Source: an uncultured Flavobacteriaceae bacterium (GTDB lineage Bacteria > Bacteroidota > Bacteroidia > Flavobacteriales > Flavobacteriaceae). From it: DNA of 64,000 nt. The stretch spans positions 496,001 through 560,000 of the forward strand of contig CANMSN010000001.1 in the NCBI GenBank assembly GCA_947500585.1. Reading direction: 5' to 3'. Both the position numbers and the translations under genes were made by a program. Positions 44,762 through 53,250 of this stretch are shown here, piece by piece; positions within the stretch are counted from its first letter, which is position 1, and each line of letters opens with the position of its first letter. The notes under the pieces are model-generated. The model made no database searches, was not told the DNA's origin, and worked only from the letters and a program-made list of their open reading frames with translations.

Positions 44762-46036
44762 TTAATTACGTCTGTCGTTATTACGTTTAGGACGTCTAGA
44801 ATTACTATTTGAATTTCGATTCGAATTCCTTGAAGTATTTGAACTACGTAAATTTCTATTTTGACGACCTTGACCTTGCTTTATTGGCGCAGTTGAAGCA
44901 TTAGGGTCTGGTTCAAAGCCTTCCATAATTTCAACAGGAAGCTTCATTTCAATCAACTTTTCAATGACTCTTAAAAAAGATGTTTCATCAGCACTTACTA
45001 ATGATAAAGCTTCACCACTAGCTCCTGCTCTACCTGTTCTACCAATTCTATGCACATAATCTTCAGGAATATTAGGCAATTCAAAATTTACTACATGTGG
45101 TAATAACGGAATATCCAAACCACGAGCAGCAATATCGGTAGCTACCAAAACACGAACACGACTACTTTTAAAGCCTGCCAATGCTTTTGTTCTAGCACCT
45201 TGACTTTTATTACCATGAATAGCAGCAGCTGTAATACCAGATTTACTCATTTTTTCACAAAGTTTATTTGCGCCGTGCTTGGTACGTGTAAAAACCAAAA
45301 CTTGCTTCCAATTACCTTCAGAAATTAACTTAATAATTAAACCTGTTTTTAACCCTTTGGCAACTCTGTATACTTTTTGACTAATCGCATCAACCGTCGT
45401 GTTTTCTGGTGTGGCTTCAACCTGAACAGGATGATTTAAAATTCCATGCGCTAACTTTTTAATATCTTTTGAAAAGGTTGCCGAAAACATCAAGTTCTGG
45501 CGTTTCTCTGGCATAGACTTAATTACCTTTTCTATGTCTCTTAAAAAACCCATATCTAACATTCTATCAGCTTCATCTAAAACAAAAATTTCTACGCGCT
45601 TTAGCGATAATAATCCTTGACTTTGCAAATCTAATAAACGTCCAGGAGTTGCTACTAAAACATCAATACCTTGACGAAGCGTTGCCGCCTGTGGTTTCTG
45701 GTTTACACCACCAAAAATAACAGCACTTCTAATATTTAAAAACTCACTATATTCTTTAACATTAGCATAAACTTGAGCAGCAAGCTCTCTTGTTGGTGTT
45801 AAAATTAAAGCACGTATGGGTCTGTATTTCTCTTTTGGGTTTTCAGAAAGTATATGTAAAAGTGGCAGTGTAAAACCTGCTGTTTTTCCTGTTCCGGTTT
45901 GTGCAGATGCTAATACATCTTTACCTTCTAAAACTGGTGGAATGGCTTTTTGTTGAATTGGACTTGGAGTTGTATATCCTTTTTTGCTAATTGCTTTTAG
46001 CAAGGCTTCAGATAAGCCTAAATTGTTAAATGACAT
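44762..46036 (-). CDS. DEAD-box RNA helicase (RhlE type)
   Basis: 424 residues. Q motif near [15 protein letters not shown], motif [11 protein letters not shown], Ia PTRELAAQV, Ib [32 protein letters not shown], then IV-VI with [11 protein letters not shown] and [10 protein letters not shown]. The tail (~385-424) is rich in Asn, Arg and Ser (RNRNSNR type), a low-complexity RNA-binding extension. It unwinds RNA, often in ribosome assembly or cold adaptation. A good Bacteroidota promoter lies ~50 nt upstream. First gene of a three-gene unit. Confidence 0.94.
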   Translation of the reverse strand: MSFNNLGLSEALLKAISKKGYTTPSPIQQKAIPPVLEGKDVLASAQTGTGKTAGFTLPLLHILSENPKEKYRPIRALILTPTRELAAQVYANVKEYSEFLNIRSAVIFGGVNQKPQAATLRQGIDVLVATPGRLLDLQSQGLLSLKRVEIFVLDEADRMLDMGFLRDIEKVIKSMPEKRQNLMFSATFSKDIKKLAHGILNHPVQVEATPENTTVDAISQKVYRVAKGLKTGLIIKLISEGNWKQVLVFTRTKHGANKLCEKMSKSGITAAAIHGNKSQGARTKALAGFKSSRVRVLVATDIAARGLDIPLLPHVVNFELPNIPEDYVHRIGRTGRAGASGEALSLVSADETSFLRVIEKLIEMKLPVEIMEGFEPDPNASTAPIKQGQGRQNRNLRSSNTSRNSNRNSNSNSRRPKRNNDRRN

Positions 46037-46434
46037 AAATTGCGTTTATGAAGTAAACACTATTTAGTTAGGTCACTCCTTTAATTTTGCGCAAAGGTAC
46101 GTCTAATTTTATGATTACAATTTAATAGTTAACTTTATCAGAAAAGATAGGCTAATTAGAAGCTATAATCGTAAGTACAATAAATTGATAATAATATATC
46201 TATGAAAATCAAATTTTCAATTAGTATTAATGAACTTATATTATAACATGAAATAAACAACATGTTTTCTTAGTATAAATTATTCAATATCAAATAAATG
46301 CACACAATAATATTGTAAAATTTAGGTAAGTCTTTAAATTCTAAATTATCTTTATTAAAAAAAATCGAAAAACTACCGCAAGAAACTATATAGAAAAGCA
46401 TCTATAAGTATGTAAAACAAAAAAATTGATAAAA
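46037..46434. other. divergent intergenic region with the helicase promoter
   Basis: 398 bp between divergent genes. On the minus strand TACCTTTG (46092-46099) fits the TAnnTTTG -7 box, with ATTG ~18 bp upstream as a weak -33 box, giving transcription from ~46085 toward the helicase gene. The remainder is very AT-rich; I see no gene and no clear promoter for the YHYH gene on the plus strand. Confidence 0.6.
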
Positions 46435-47217
46435 ATGAAGTACTCAAAATTCACTATTTTAGCTCTTTTAGGGGCTATTATTTTCTTGTCATCATGTAAC
46501 AATGATTCAGATAATACAGATGAAACAGATGATCCATCTAGTGCTGCAAAAACACCAACATCAGCATTTGATGAATTTAACTCCGATTCGGTAACCATTT
46601 CTTATGATGGTGATAATATTACCATTGAATCTAATGGTGTGCCCAACCATACCTCACCATATTGGCCTGAAACGGAACCGCTACATATTGAAGCAGTTGT
46701 GGCTACCCGTCTAACCCCTGGTCGTATTGGTGGCAATCGTAATTATAGCCTAACTGTAGATGCCGCACCCGAATTAGCTATGACAAGCACAGCAACAGGA
46801 TTAGGTGCTATTGGAATTGCCGTAACTGGAGCTCCAATTTTTAATGATTTAGAAGGAAACAATAGACCTATTGAAGAAATGATTGTAGAAACATTTGATT
46901 ATGCAGGAGCGCATAACGGCCCTTCTGGCTATCATTACCATATAGAGTCTTCTGATGTTCCTGAAAACACCACGCTTTCCTTTGATGATGAAAAGTTGAT
47001 AGGCATTATGGCTGATGGCTTTTTATTATATGGAAGAAGAGAAATGGATGGTTCTTACCCTACTGATTTAGATGCATCAGGAGGACACTATGGAGCAACA
47101 CAACATAGCGACGGAGAAGAATTTTATCATTATCATATAATTAATGAGTTTTATTTTGGGAGCGTCATTGCCCTTTTTGCCGGCAACTTACAAGGCACCC
47201 CTAATAGCGTTATGTAG
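46435..47217 (+). CDS. YHYH-domain lipoprotein
   Basis: 260 residues. The ATG at 46435 is preferred over an upstream TTG, because it gives a standard lipoprotein signal (MKYSKFTILALLGAIIFLSSC). An acidic linker follows, then a YHYH domain: NGPSGYHYHIESSDVPENT with the name-giving motif, LIGIMADGFLLYGRREMDGS and EEFYHYHIINEFYFGSV with a second one. Family members occur widely in marine bacteria and are of unknown function, perhaps metal-binding through the histidines. It is monocistronic, with a terminator at 47243. Confidence 0.88.
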   Translation: MKYSKFTILALLGAIIFLSSCNNDSDNTDETDDPSSAAKTPTSAFDEFNSDSVTISYDGDNITIESNGVPNHTSPYWPETEPLHIEAVVATRLTPGRIGGNRNYSLTVDAAPELAMTSTATGLGAIGIAVTGAPIFNDLEGNNRPIEEMIVETFDYAGAHNGPSGYHYHIESSDVPENTTLSFDDEKLIGIMADGFLLYGRREMDGSYPTDLDASGGHYGATQHSDGEEFYHYHIINEFYFGSVIALFAGNLQGTPNSVM

Positions 47218-47242
47218 GTAACCATAAGCATCTATAACATAA

Positions 47243-47289
47243 AAAAGAAACCATCCTTCGTCCTTTTTGGGTTTAAAATGGTTTCTTTT
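47243..47289 (+). terminator. terminator of the YHYH gene
   Basis: Stem AAAAGAAACCAT/ATGGTTTCTTTT with a ~23-nt loop, flanked by A and T runs, 26 nt after the stop codon. Confidence 0.8.
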
Positions 47290-47321
47290 ATCTTTGAATT
47301 ACTAAAACTAAAATTTTTAAA

Positions 47322-47942
47322 ATGAAACTGTTTTTTTGGTTGCTTATGTCTTTAAGCTTTCTACTGATGGGGTGTTCAGATCGAAAAGAAAAACCAACTC
47401 CAAGTAATAATCCTGATCTTGTTTTAGTGGTACCAGATACATTAGTTGAAAAATCAGTTTTGACTTACAATCGTAAAACATCGATATGGACATTAAACGA
47501 TATACCCTATTCAGGATTTGCGGTAAGTTACTATCCAGATAATAGTTTGAAGGAGAAATTCGGAATCTTGAATGGAAAAAAGCAGAACAAATTTATTCAA
47601 TGGTATCCAGACGGGCATTTTAAAAATACCGCAGAATATGATAAAGGGAAACTACATGGCGAAAAAAAAATATGGTCTTCTGATTCGTTACATTTTCTAA
47701 TTGCACATTACAATTTTCACACGGGTAAACCACATGGGGAACAAAAAAAATGGTACCCAACCGGTGAGCTCTTCAAGAAAATGAACTTGAACAGAGGAAA
47801 AGAAGAAGGTATACAACAAGCATTTAGAGAAAACGGAGACCTATATGCCAATTACGAAGCACGAGAAGGAAGAATTTTTGGATTAAAAAAGGCAAAACTC
47901 TGTTATTCGTTAGAAGATGAAAATGTTAAATATAAGAAGTGA
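47322..47942 (+). CDS. YwqK/MORN-repeat lipoprotein
   Basis: 206 residues with a lipoprotein signal (FFWLLMSLSFLLMGC). Several MORN-like repeats follow: KFIQWYPDGHFKNTAEYDKG, KLHGEKKIWSSD, PHGEQKKWYPTGELFKKMNL, KEEGIQQAFRENGDLY. Proteins of this class are called YwqK-family antitoxins in databases, but the many flavobacterial lipoproteins with these repeats have no partner toxin nearby, and none is visible here. Function unknown; likely an outer-membrane-anchored protein. Confidence 0.82.
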   Translation: MKLFFWLLMSLSFLLMGCSDRKEKPTPSNNPDLVLVVPDTLVEKSVLTYNRKTSIWTLNDIPYSGFAVSYYPDNSLKEKFGILNGKKQNKFIQWYPDGHFKNTAEYDKGKLHGEKKIWSSDSLHFLIAHYNFHTGKPHGEQKKWYPTGELFKKMNLNRGKEEGIQQAFRENGDLYANYEAREGRIFGLKKAKLCYSLEDENVKYKK

Positions 47943-47989
47943 TGATAGTAGTCTGTTTTGATTAAGAAATACGTTTATAAACTAGTTAC

Positions 47990-48679
47990 TCAAAAAAATT
48001 CCTGATACTGCATCACCCTAAAATCGAACGTATTAAAATTTGGATTTTTAGCTTTTAGTTGTTTGTAAAGAGGTATTCTACTAATTGAAATATTCGCTGC
48101 TCCAGAGCCTGAAGTTAATGAAACGGTTTTTACGGTTCGGTTCATTTCACGAGATTGCTTCGTTTTACTCGCAATGACGGGTAATTCAAATTTATGAATT
48201 CTTGGTACATCATTTGAAACTAACTCCAGTTTTAAGCTATATTCCTTAAGGTGCTTTCTAAAGAAATATTCTGGTCCGTTTTTACTATTTCCACCTGTAA
48301 ATAAAATGGTGTTTATACTAGGAAACTTTTTTAAGTAGCCCATAATATCTCGTAATTTAATATTTTTCATTCCTAAATCTGAGGCATCTATTTTATCTCG
48401 TTCTGCGCTTTCAACAATATCGCAAACACCTATTTTACTTTTAATTAGAAATGCTTTTCGCTCTTTAATAGCTTCATTTGAATTATCGTAGCGTAAATTA
48501 AGGTTATGAATTTTATCAATAAACAGCCAAAGGGAGTTGTAATAACTACCGTAACAAAAATTGACATCCTTTTCCAAAAGATTACCTGTTGAAAACCGTG
48601 GAGGCGGCAACGTGCCAACAATGAGTTTTGTAGTATCTTTTTGAATAAAGGGTTTGTAAGGATGCTTATGAATAAACAT
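47990..48679 (-). CDS. uracil-DNA glycosylase superfamily protein
   Basis: 229 residues. KLIVGTLPPPRFSTGNLLEK, FCYGSYYNSLWLFIDKI, KIGVCDIVESAERDKIDASD, ILFTGGNSKNGPEYFFRKHL and VSLTSGSGAANISIS outline a UDG-like fold found in flavobacteria; the exact base substrate is unknown. Residues ~166-177 (PVIASKTKQSRE) correspond exactly to a dispersed repeat (48146-48181) and split HKFEL from MNRTVKTVSLTSG, which are adjacent in relatives as I remember them. The insertion is in frame and the gene is otherwise intact, so the protein may still work. Confidence 0.82.
   Translation of the reverse strand: MFIHKHPYKPFIQKDTTKLIVGTLPPPRFSTGNLLEKDVNFCYGSYYNSLWLFIDKIHNLNLRYDNSNEAIKERKAFLIKSKIGVCDIVESAERDKIDASDLGMKNIKLRDIMGYLKKFPSINTILFTGGNSKNGPEYFFRKHLKEYSLKLELVSNDVPRIHKFELPVIASKTKQSREMNRTVKTVSLTSGSGAANISISRIPLYKQLKAKNPNFNTFDFRVMQYQEFF
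48146..48181. repeat. dispersed repeat inside the glycosylase gene
   Basis: On the minus strand it contains CGTCATTGCGAGTAAAACG and AAGCAATCTCG, a common intergenic repeat of flavobacteria. Here it is 36 bp long and in frame inside a coding sequence. Confidence 0.8.
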
Positions 48680-48777
48680 TAGTTTTTACTTGACTTTCGT
48701 CTTTGAATGTGTTATATTAAAATTATAAATATAATGAGAATCTCGTATTAACGGGAATTAAAAATACTTAATTTATT

Positions 48778-48912
48778 ATGGGAAAAGGCGATAAAAAAAC
48801 TAAACGAGGTAAAATAAACAGAGGAACTTTTGGAGCGCGAAGACCTAGAATTAAAAAGAAACCCTCAATAGAAAGCAAAATTAATATTGGCAATAAAGCA
48901 AAAGCAAAATAG
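48778..48912 (+). CDS. 30S ribosomal protein THX
   Basis: A 44-codon gene beginning MGKGDKKTKRGKINRGTFG and continuing ARRPRIKKKPS. The start is the standard opening of the small basic ribosomal protein Thx (bTHX) of Bacteroidota, which sits in the head of the 30S subunit. It is a little longer than usual because of a C-terminal KSKINIGNKAKAK-like tail (written approximately: ESKINIGNKAKAK). Easily missed because of its size. Confidence 0.88.
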   Translation: MGKGDKKTKRGKINRGTFGARRPRIKKKPSIESKINIGNKAKAK

Positions 48913-49165
48913 TAACTAACCTAACCCATTAAGCATTTTGATGAAATTCGTGAGTTCCAGTGGATTTTATGTTTGAAAATTAATTATACTTCTTTAAAAA
49001 AATGGGTAACTATAATTTAACACCTTTTTCAATACAAAAGACTATAAAACAAAAAAGCATCCCAATCTTCTTATTCAGAAAAAAGGAAAGCTTTCCATTG
49101 GTTACCAAGCGAACTTAGTAAACTACATCACGCTTTTAGCGTGAACAACACAACATCTTTATACT

Positions 49166-49195
49166 AAAAAAGCTCTAATTTCTCAGAGCTTTTTT
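49166..49195. terminator. strong hairpin next to the tRNA-like relic
   Basis: AAAAAAGCTCT and AGAGCTTTTTT pair in an 11-bp stem with an 8-nt loop, T-rich on both strands. Such hairpins usually follow tRNA genes in flavobacteria; here it follows the relic on the minus strand. Confidence 0.8.
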
Positions 49196-49204
49196 GCGAT
49201 TTTA

Positions 49205-49262
49205 GCGGTCTGGACGGGACTGTAACCTTGCTCTACCAGCCCAACCACAGCAGTACAACTGC
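49205..49262 (-). pseudogene. tRNA-like relic (possible attachment site)
   Basis: The minus strand ends AGTCCCGTCCAGACCGC, which equals the 3' end of a tRNA-Asp-like gene (T-arm plus 3' acceptor strand), and before it carries GGGCTGGTAGAGCAAGG, similar to a D-arm. The anticodon arm and the 5' acceptor strand (expected GGTCTGG) are missing, so this is not functional. It could be a remnant left by an element that integrated into a tRNA 3' end. Confidence 0.45.
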
Positions 49263-49673
49263 CAAATATTTTATATTGACGATTTGTGACCTATTTACAA
49301 TATCCAATAGTTACTTTTCTTTTCGTCTGGCACAAAAATAGTAATTTGAATCAATTAAATACATTTTATGTCAAAAAAATTAAATAATTCTAACTTAATT
49401 TATTCATTGGTCATAACCAAGCTAACTTTATATTTAATAAAGCTGTTGACGCATTACTATAAGGGATTGCCTTTTTTATATAAACATAAAAAAACACCCT
49501 CCACAATGATAGAAAGTGTTGCAATGGACTACTTATTTGACTGGACATTAAGTTGAGGGAATAACAGTTACATAATTTACCTTTGAATTATGTCAAAATG
49601 TCGTAAATTAACACAATGCAAATCAGGTGTTTTCAATATCAACAGATTATTAAAGTAAGGCTACTAAATAACT

Positions 49674-51659
49674 CTATCTAATTTTCTTAAAAACCTCTAA
49701 ACCACTATCTAAAAATTTAGCATATTCAGATTCATCAGGAGTATACCCAATCGGCTCAATTAAAACTTGATTAGCGTCAGAATTTAATAACACATAATAT
49801 GGCTGTGAATTTGACTTAAAAAATTGCGTTTGAAAATTAGCCCATTTATGTCCATAATTTTTAAGTAAGCGCTTACCTCCATTAACTCTATTTACTTCAA
49901 CTTTTTCATCATCTGGTAAATCTTTTTTATCATCAACATAAAGAGATATTAAAACATATTCGTTACGTAAGTAGTTATCAATTTTTTCTAATGACCATAT
50001 ATGTTCTTCCATCTTTCGGCAGTTTACACAGGCATACCCTGTAAAATCAATCATTATCGGTTTATTGACTTCTTTTGCATAAGCAATACCCTCCTTTAAA
50101 TCTTTAAAAGTTTTAAGATTATTTGTAGAAGAACTAGGATACAACCAACTATACCCAACAGGGGGAGCTAAACCACTTAACAAAGTTAAAGATGTAAATG
50201 TTTTTGTTTCTTTATTTACTATAAACCCAGATGCTAAATAGATTGTAAATGCAGCTACCAATATACCTCCAGCAATTCGTGAAAATGATAATTTTTTAAT
50301 TGGAGAATCATGTGGGAACTTAACCTTACCAAACAGATATAATGCTAAACCTGTAAAAATAATAATCCAAAGAATTAGAAACGGTTCAATCTTTAATAGT
50401 CCCCAATGTTTTACTAAATCAGCATTAGAGAGAAATTTGAAGGCTAGAGCTAATTCAAGAAATCCTAAAATCACCTTAGTTGTATTTAACCATCCTCCAG
50501 ATTTTGGCAACGCATTCATCATATTTGGAAACATCGCAAACAATGCAAAGGGTAACCCTAAAGAAACTCCAAAACCTGCCATACCAGCTGTAAGTTGCCA
50601 TGCACCTCCATCTGCTGTTAGTGAACCCGCTAATAGCGACCCTAAAATTGGACCAGTACAAGAAAATGAAACAATAGCTAGGGTTAGTGCCATGAAGAAA
50701 ATTCCAATTAAACCACCTGCATTTTCACCTTGAGTCGTTTTATTAGTCCAACTTGATGGTAATGTTAATTCATAATACCCGAAGAATGAAAAAGCAAAAA
50801 ACATAAAAATGATGAAGAAAATGACATTTAACCAGACATTCGTTGATATCTCATTTAATATATCTGGATTAACAGAATCTAAAAGGTGAAAAGGGATACT
50901 TAATATTAAATAAACTAATAAAATAAAAAATCCATATAATAAAGCTTTTCCAATACCTGAACTTTTACTTTGATCGCCTTTTTTTGTAAAAAAACTAACC
51001 GTTAACGGGATCATAGGGAACACACAAGGTGTTAAAAGGGCCAATAACCCGCCAAGGAAACCCAACCCAAAAATAGTCCAAAGTGATTTTTCTTCTTTTA
51101 TTTCACCAGATAATAAAGTTACATCTTTAGGAGTCATTCCATAAAGCATTTTATTTACTGACTCGTTATCTATTGATTCATCTTTTACGATATTAATATT
51201 TTCTACTTTGTTAATACCATTTAGATTAAAATTCAAATCTACTTCTGTTGGCGGTAAGCATCTCTCATCATCACACACCATAAATTCGACTTCTCCTTCT
51301 ATAACTTCTGTACTATTTAAAATGGTTATACGCTGCCTAAATTCTGTTTTGCCTTCAAAGTATTTAATGCGCATTTCAAAAACAGGGTCGTCTATAACAT
51401 GACCTACTGCTTCTTTAGTTTCACCAAATAATTCATAGTTTTCTGAATCTTGGTATGAAAAGGTCGTTGGTATAGGACCATCTTCAGGAACATTTTGAGA
51501 ATACAGATGCCATCCAGATTCAATAGTTGCCTTACTTACTAAATCGTATTCTGTATCTGATATTTTTTCAACCGATGTTGACCATTTTACTGGTTCAAAT
51601 ATTTGTGAATGACCATTTAAACCAAATAAAATGGTTAAAATTAATATCAAATTTTTCAT
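49674..51659 (-). CDS. thiol:disulfide interchange protein, DsbD type
   Basis: 661 residues with signal peptide. N-terminal DsbD alpha-like domain (~20-165) with CDDERCLPP; a membrane domain of about eight helices (~190-470) with GGLLALLTPCVFPMIPLTVS and SFSCTGPILGSLLAG, each with its conserved cysteine; and a C-terminal thioredoxin domain (~520-661) with the redox pair CVNC in GYACVNCRKMEEHIW. It moves electrons from the cytoplasm to periplasmic thiols. Complete and normal; monocistronic by its spacing. Confidence 0.95.
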   Translation of the reverse strand: MKNLILILTILFGLNGHSQIFEPVKWSTSVEKISDTEYDLVSKATIESGWHLYSQNVPEDGPIPTTFSYQDSENYELFGETKEAVGHVIDDPVFEMRIKYFEGKTEFRQRITILNSTEVIEGEVEFMVCDDERCLPPTEVDLNFNLNGINKVENINIVKDESIDNESVNKMLYGMTPKDVTLLSGEIKEEKSLWTIFGLGFLGGLLALLTPCVFPMIPLTVSFFTKKGDQSKSSGIGKALLYGFFILLVYLILSIPFHLLDSVNPDILNEISTNVWLNVIFFIIFMFFAFSFFGYYELTLPSSWTNKTTQGENAGGLIGIFFMALTLAIVSFSCTGPILGSLLAGSLTADGGAWQLTAGMAGFGVSLGLPFALFAMFPNMMNALPKSGGWLNTTKVILGFLELALAFKFLSNADLVKHWGLLKIEPFLILWIIIFTGLALYLFGKVKFPHDSPIKKLSFSRIAGGILVAAFTIYLASGFIVNKETKTFTSLTLLSGLAPPVGYSWLYPSSSTNNLKTFKDLKEGIAYAKEVNKPIMIDFTGYACVNCRKMEEHIWSLEKIDNYLRNEYVLISLYVDDKKDLPDDEKVEVNRVNGGKRLLKNYGHKWANFQTQFFKSNSQPYYVLLNSDANQVLIEPIGYTPDESEYAKFLDSGLEVFKKIR

Positions 51660-51809
51660 AATATATTATGTTAGAAAAAAGAGTTATTACTATTTGATAA
51701 CCCTTATCATATCTTTTTTGTTTATTAATTAACGCTTTAAAGTTATTCCCTAACTTCTTTTTACACATACTGTGTAGTATAAAAGAAGATAGGGATAAAC
51801 CACCATTAT

Positions 51810-52568
51810 TTAATTAGACACTAAGCGTATACCAACCGTGTCGTGACGCTCTTCTGGAGTAACAGATGTACGGTAGGCACTACGACTGCGGGCTGCAGTG
51901 TTGTAGTGGCCAAAACTACCGCCACGTATTGGATGTCTCTCTCCTGTTTTTGGACCTTTAGGGTCAGTTTGTGCTTCGTGTGAGTATGGTGCGTACCAAT
52001 CGCTGCAATACTCCCAAACATTGCCATGCATATCATGCAGACCAAAAGCATTAGGTGCAAAAAGGCCAACAGGTGTGGTTTGTCCTCTATATTCTCCCTT
52101 TGCATTCCCATTATATGGATATTCTCCATTGAAATTTGCTTGCGATGTTGTTAAGTTATTACCTGTATGAAATGGTGTCAGTGTATTTGCACGACAGGCA
52201 TATTCCCATTCGGCTTCGGTAGGTAATCGGCAACCCATCCATTCAGCAAAATCTGTGGCATCTTGCCAACTTACAAATATAACTGGGCGGTTACCTCTAC
52301 CCCAACCTTTATCGCCTACTTTTTCTCTACCAGTAGCTTCACAATACGCATCGTATTGCTTATAGGTTACTTCGTACTTGCTCATTTTAAAAGCACTAAT
52401 CGTTACTTGGTGTTGCGTCTCTTCGAGATTTCTACCAACTTCACAAGGCGCACTTCCCATGATAAAGGTACCTGCAGGAATGGATACCCATTTTATTTTG
52501 GGCTTGGTTTGAGCGGTCGAACAAAGCCATACACTCATAAACACTAGAATTAATACATTTTTATTCAT
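51810..52568 (-). CDS. SUMF1/FGE-sulfatase-domain protein lacking the FGE cysteines
   Basis: 252 residues: signal peptide (VLILVFMSVWLCSTAQ), then a complete SUMF1 fold (IPAGTFIMGSAPCEVGRN, FKMSKYEVTYKQYDAYCEA, RLPTEAEWEYACRA, LHDMHGNVWEYCSDWYAP, IRGGSFGHYNTAARSRSAYR). In formylglycine-generating enzymes the segment after GGS holds two copper-binding cysteines; here it is HYNTAARSRSAY without any. It is therefore unlikely to be an oxygen-dependent FGE despite the sulfatases upstream. Last gene of the cluster, separated from DUF1097 by 87 bp. Alternative: a binding or non-sulfatase-modifying role. Confidence 0.85.
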   Translation of the reverse strand: MNKNVLILVFMSVWLCSTAQTKPKIKWVSIPAGTFIMGSAPCEVGRNLEETQHQVTISAFKMSKYEVTYKQYDAYCEATGREKVGDKGWGRGNRPVIFVSWQDATDFAEWMGCRLPTEAEWEYACRANTLTPFHTGNNLTTSQANFNGEYPYNGNAKGEYRGQTTPVGLFAPNAFGLHDMHGNVWEYCSDWYAPYSHEAQTDPKGPKTGERHPIRGGSFGHYNTAARSRSAYRTSVTPEERHDTVGIRLVSN

Positions 52569-52655
52569 TTAGTTTAGTTTAAAAAACACCTACTCTTTGA
52601 AAGGATTTTCGGCGGTCTCCTTAGTTAACTTTTTATAGTTATTTATTCGTTTTGG

Positions 52656-53195
52656 TTATGCCCCAAGTTGCGTTGCTATCTTACCGCCCCAGGCTTCGGA
52701 TATCCATCCCAAGGATAACCCTATGATTAAACCGATAACTGCGGTCAGTATAACTGGCGTAGTGATTGTTGCACCTAACGCAAAAAAAGTAGAACAACCA
52801 ATAAAAGCACCTGGAATAAAACCCAATGCCTTAATATGCGCTTGAAGGCACATACCAGCAGCACCTATGCCTACACCCAAAAAAGCACCAAGATAATTGG
52901 AATAAGACACAAGTAATGTCCATATTAATACCATAATAACACCCCAACAAACACCTGTTAGATTCGTGGCAAAACCACTCCTGAAACCTATCTTTCTTCC
53001 TCCAGCGGCATAAAACGTGGCCCAACCTAGAAAACCGGCGATACCAATGCCTTTAAAATTTAGAGGTTCTTGGATGCCAAGTCCTCCGTAGATAACTTCC
53101 AGCAAGATCCAAGATCCTGCCAAAATGCCCACACTGATGCTTACGCCTATGAGTCCTTTATTCATTTTTGATACACTTTTAGTTGCTTCTTGCAT
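52656..53195 (-). CDS. DUF1097 membrane protein
   Basis: 179 residues with about five membrane helices (~14-34, ~50-65, ~80-105, ~108-128, ~140-170), rich in Gly and Ala. SGFATNLTGVCWGVIM and GFIPGAFIGCSTFFA are typical of the DUF1097 family, which includes E. coli YcdZ and is suspected to be a transporter or channel. It lies 55 nt downstream of the UPF0261 gene on the same strand. In this setting it could import or export the compound handled by the two enzymes upstream. Confidence 0.8.
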   Translation of the reverse strand: MQEATKSVSKMNKGLIGVSISVGILAGSWILLEVIYGGLGIQEPLNFKGIGIAGFLGWATFYAAGGRKIGFRSGFATNLTGVCWGVIMVLIWTLLVSYSNYLGAFLGVGIGAAGMCLQAHIKALGFIPGAFIGCSTFFALGATITTPVILTAVIGLIIGLSLGWISEAWGGKIATQLGA

Positions 53196-53250
53196 AATTA
53201 TAAATGATTTAGATTAGTTGGTATATATAATAATTAAGGATATTCTCTAT

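Larger units (their letters stand above)
48913..49673. other. long intergenic region holding a tRNA-like relic
   Basis: 761 bp without a convincing gene. A 62-codon frame at 49368-49556 has no recognisable features and is not accepted. A short frame QKKGKLSIGYQANLVNY near 49077 may be a decayed gene. The only clear structure is the relic and hairpin at 49166-49262. Composition is AT-rich throughout. Confidence 0.5.

Noticed and set aside
47322-47942. Toxin-antitoxin system from the YwqK-like gene
   Set aside because: No toxin-like gene is adjacent, and the protein is a lipoprotein with MORN-like repeats; the antitoxin label is only a database name.
49205-49262. Functional tRNA gene
   Set aside because: There is no anticodon arm and no 5' strand to pair with the acceptor end.
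49368-49556. A 62-codon frame in the long intergenic region after THX
   Set aside because: No signal peptide, domain or neighbour supports it; composition is that of the AT-rich surroundings.
51810-52568. Functional formylglycine-generating enzyme for the neighbouring sulfatases
   Set aside because: The cysteines needed for catalysis are not at the expected place, so only the fold is claimed.
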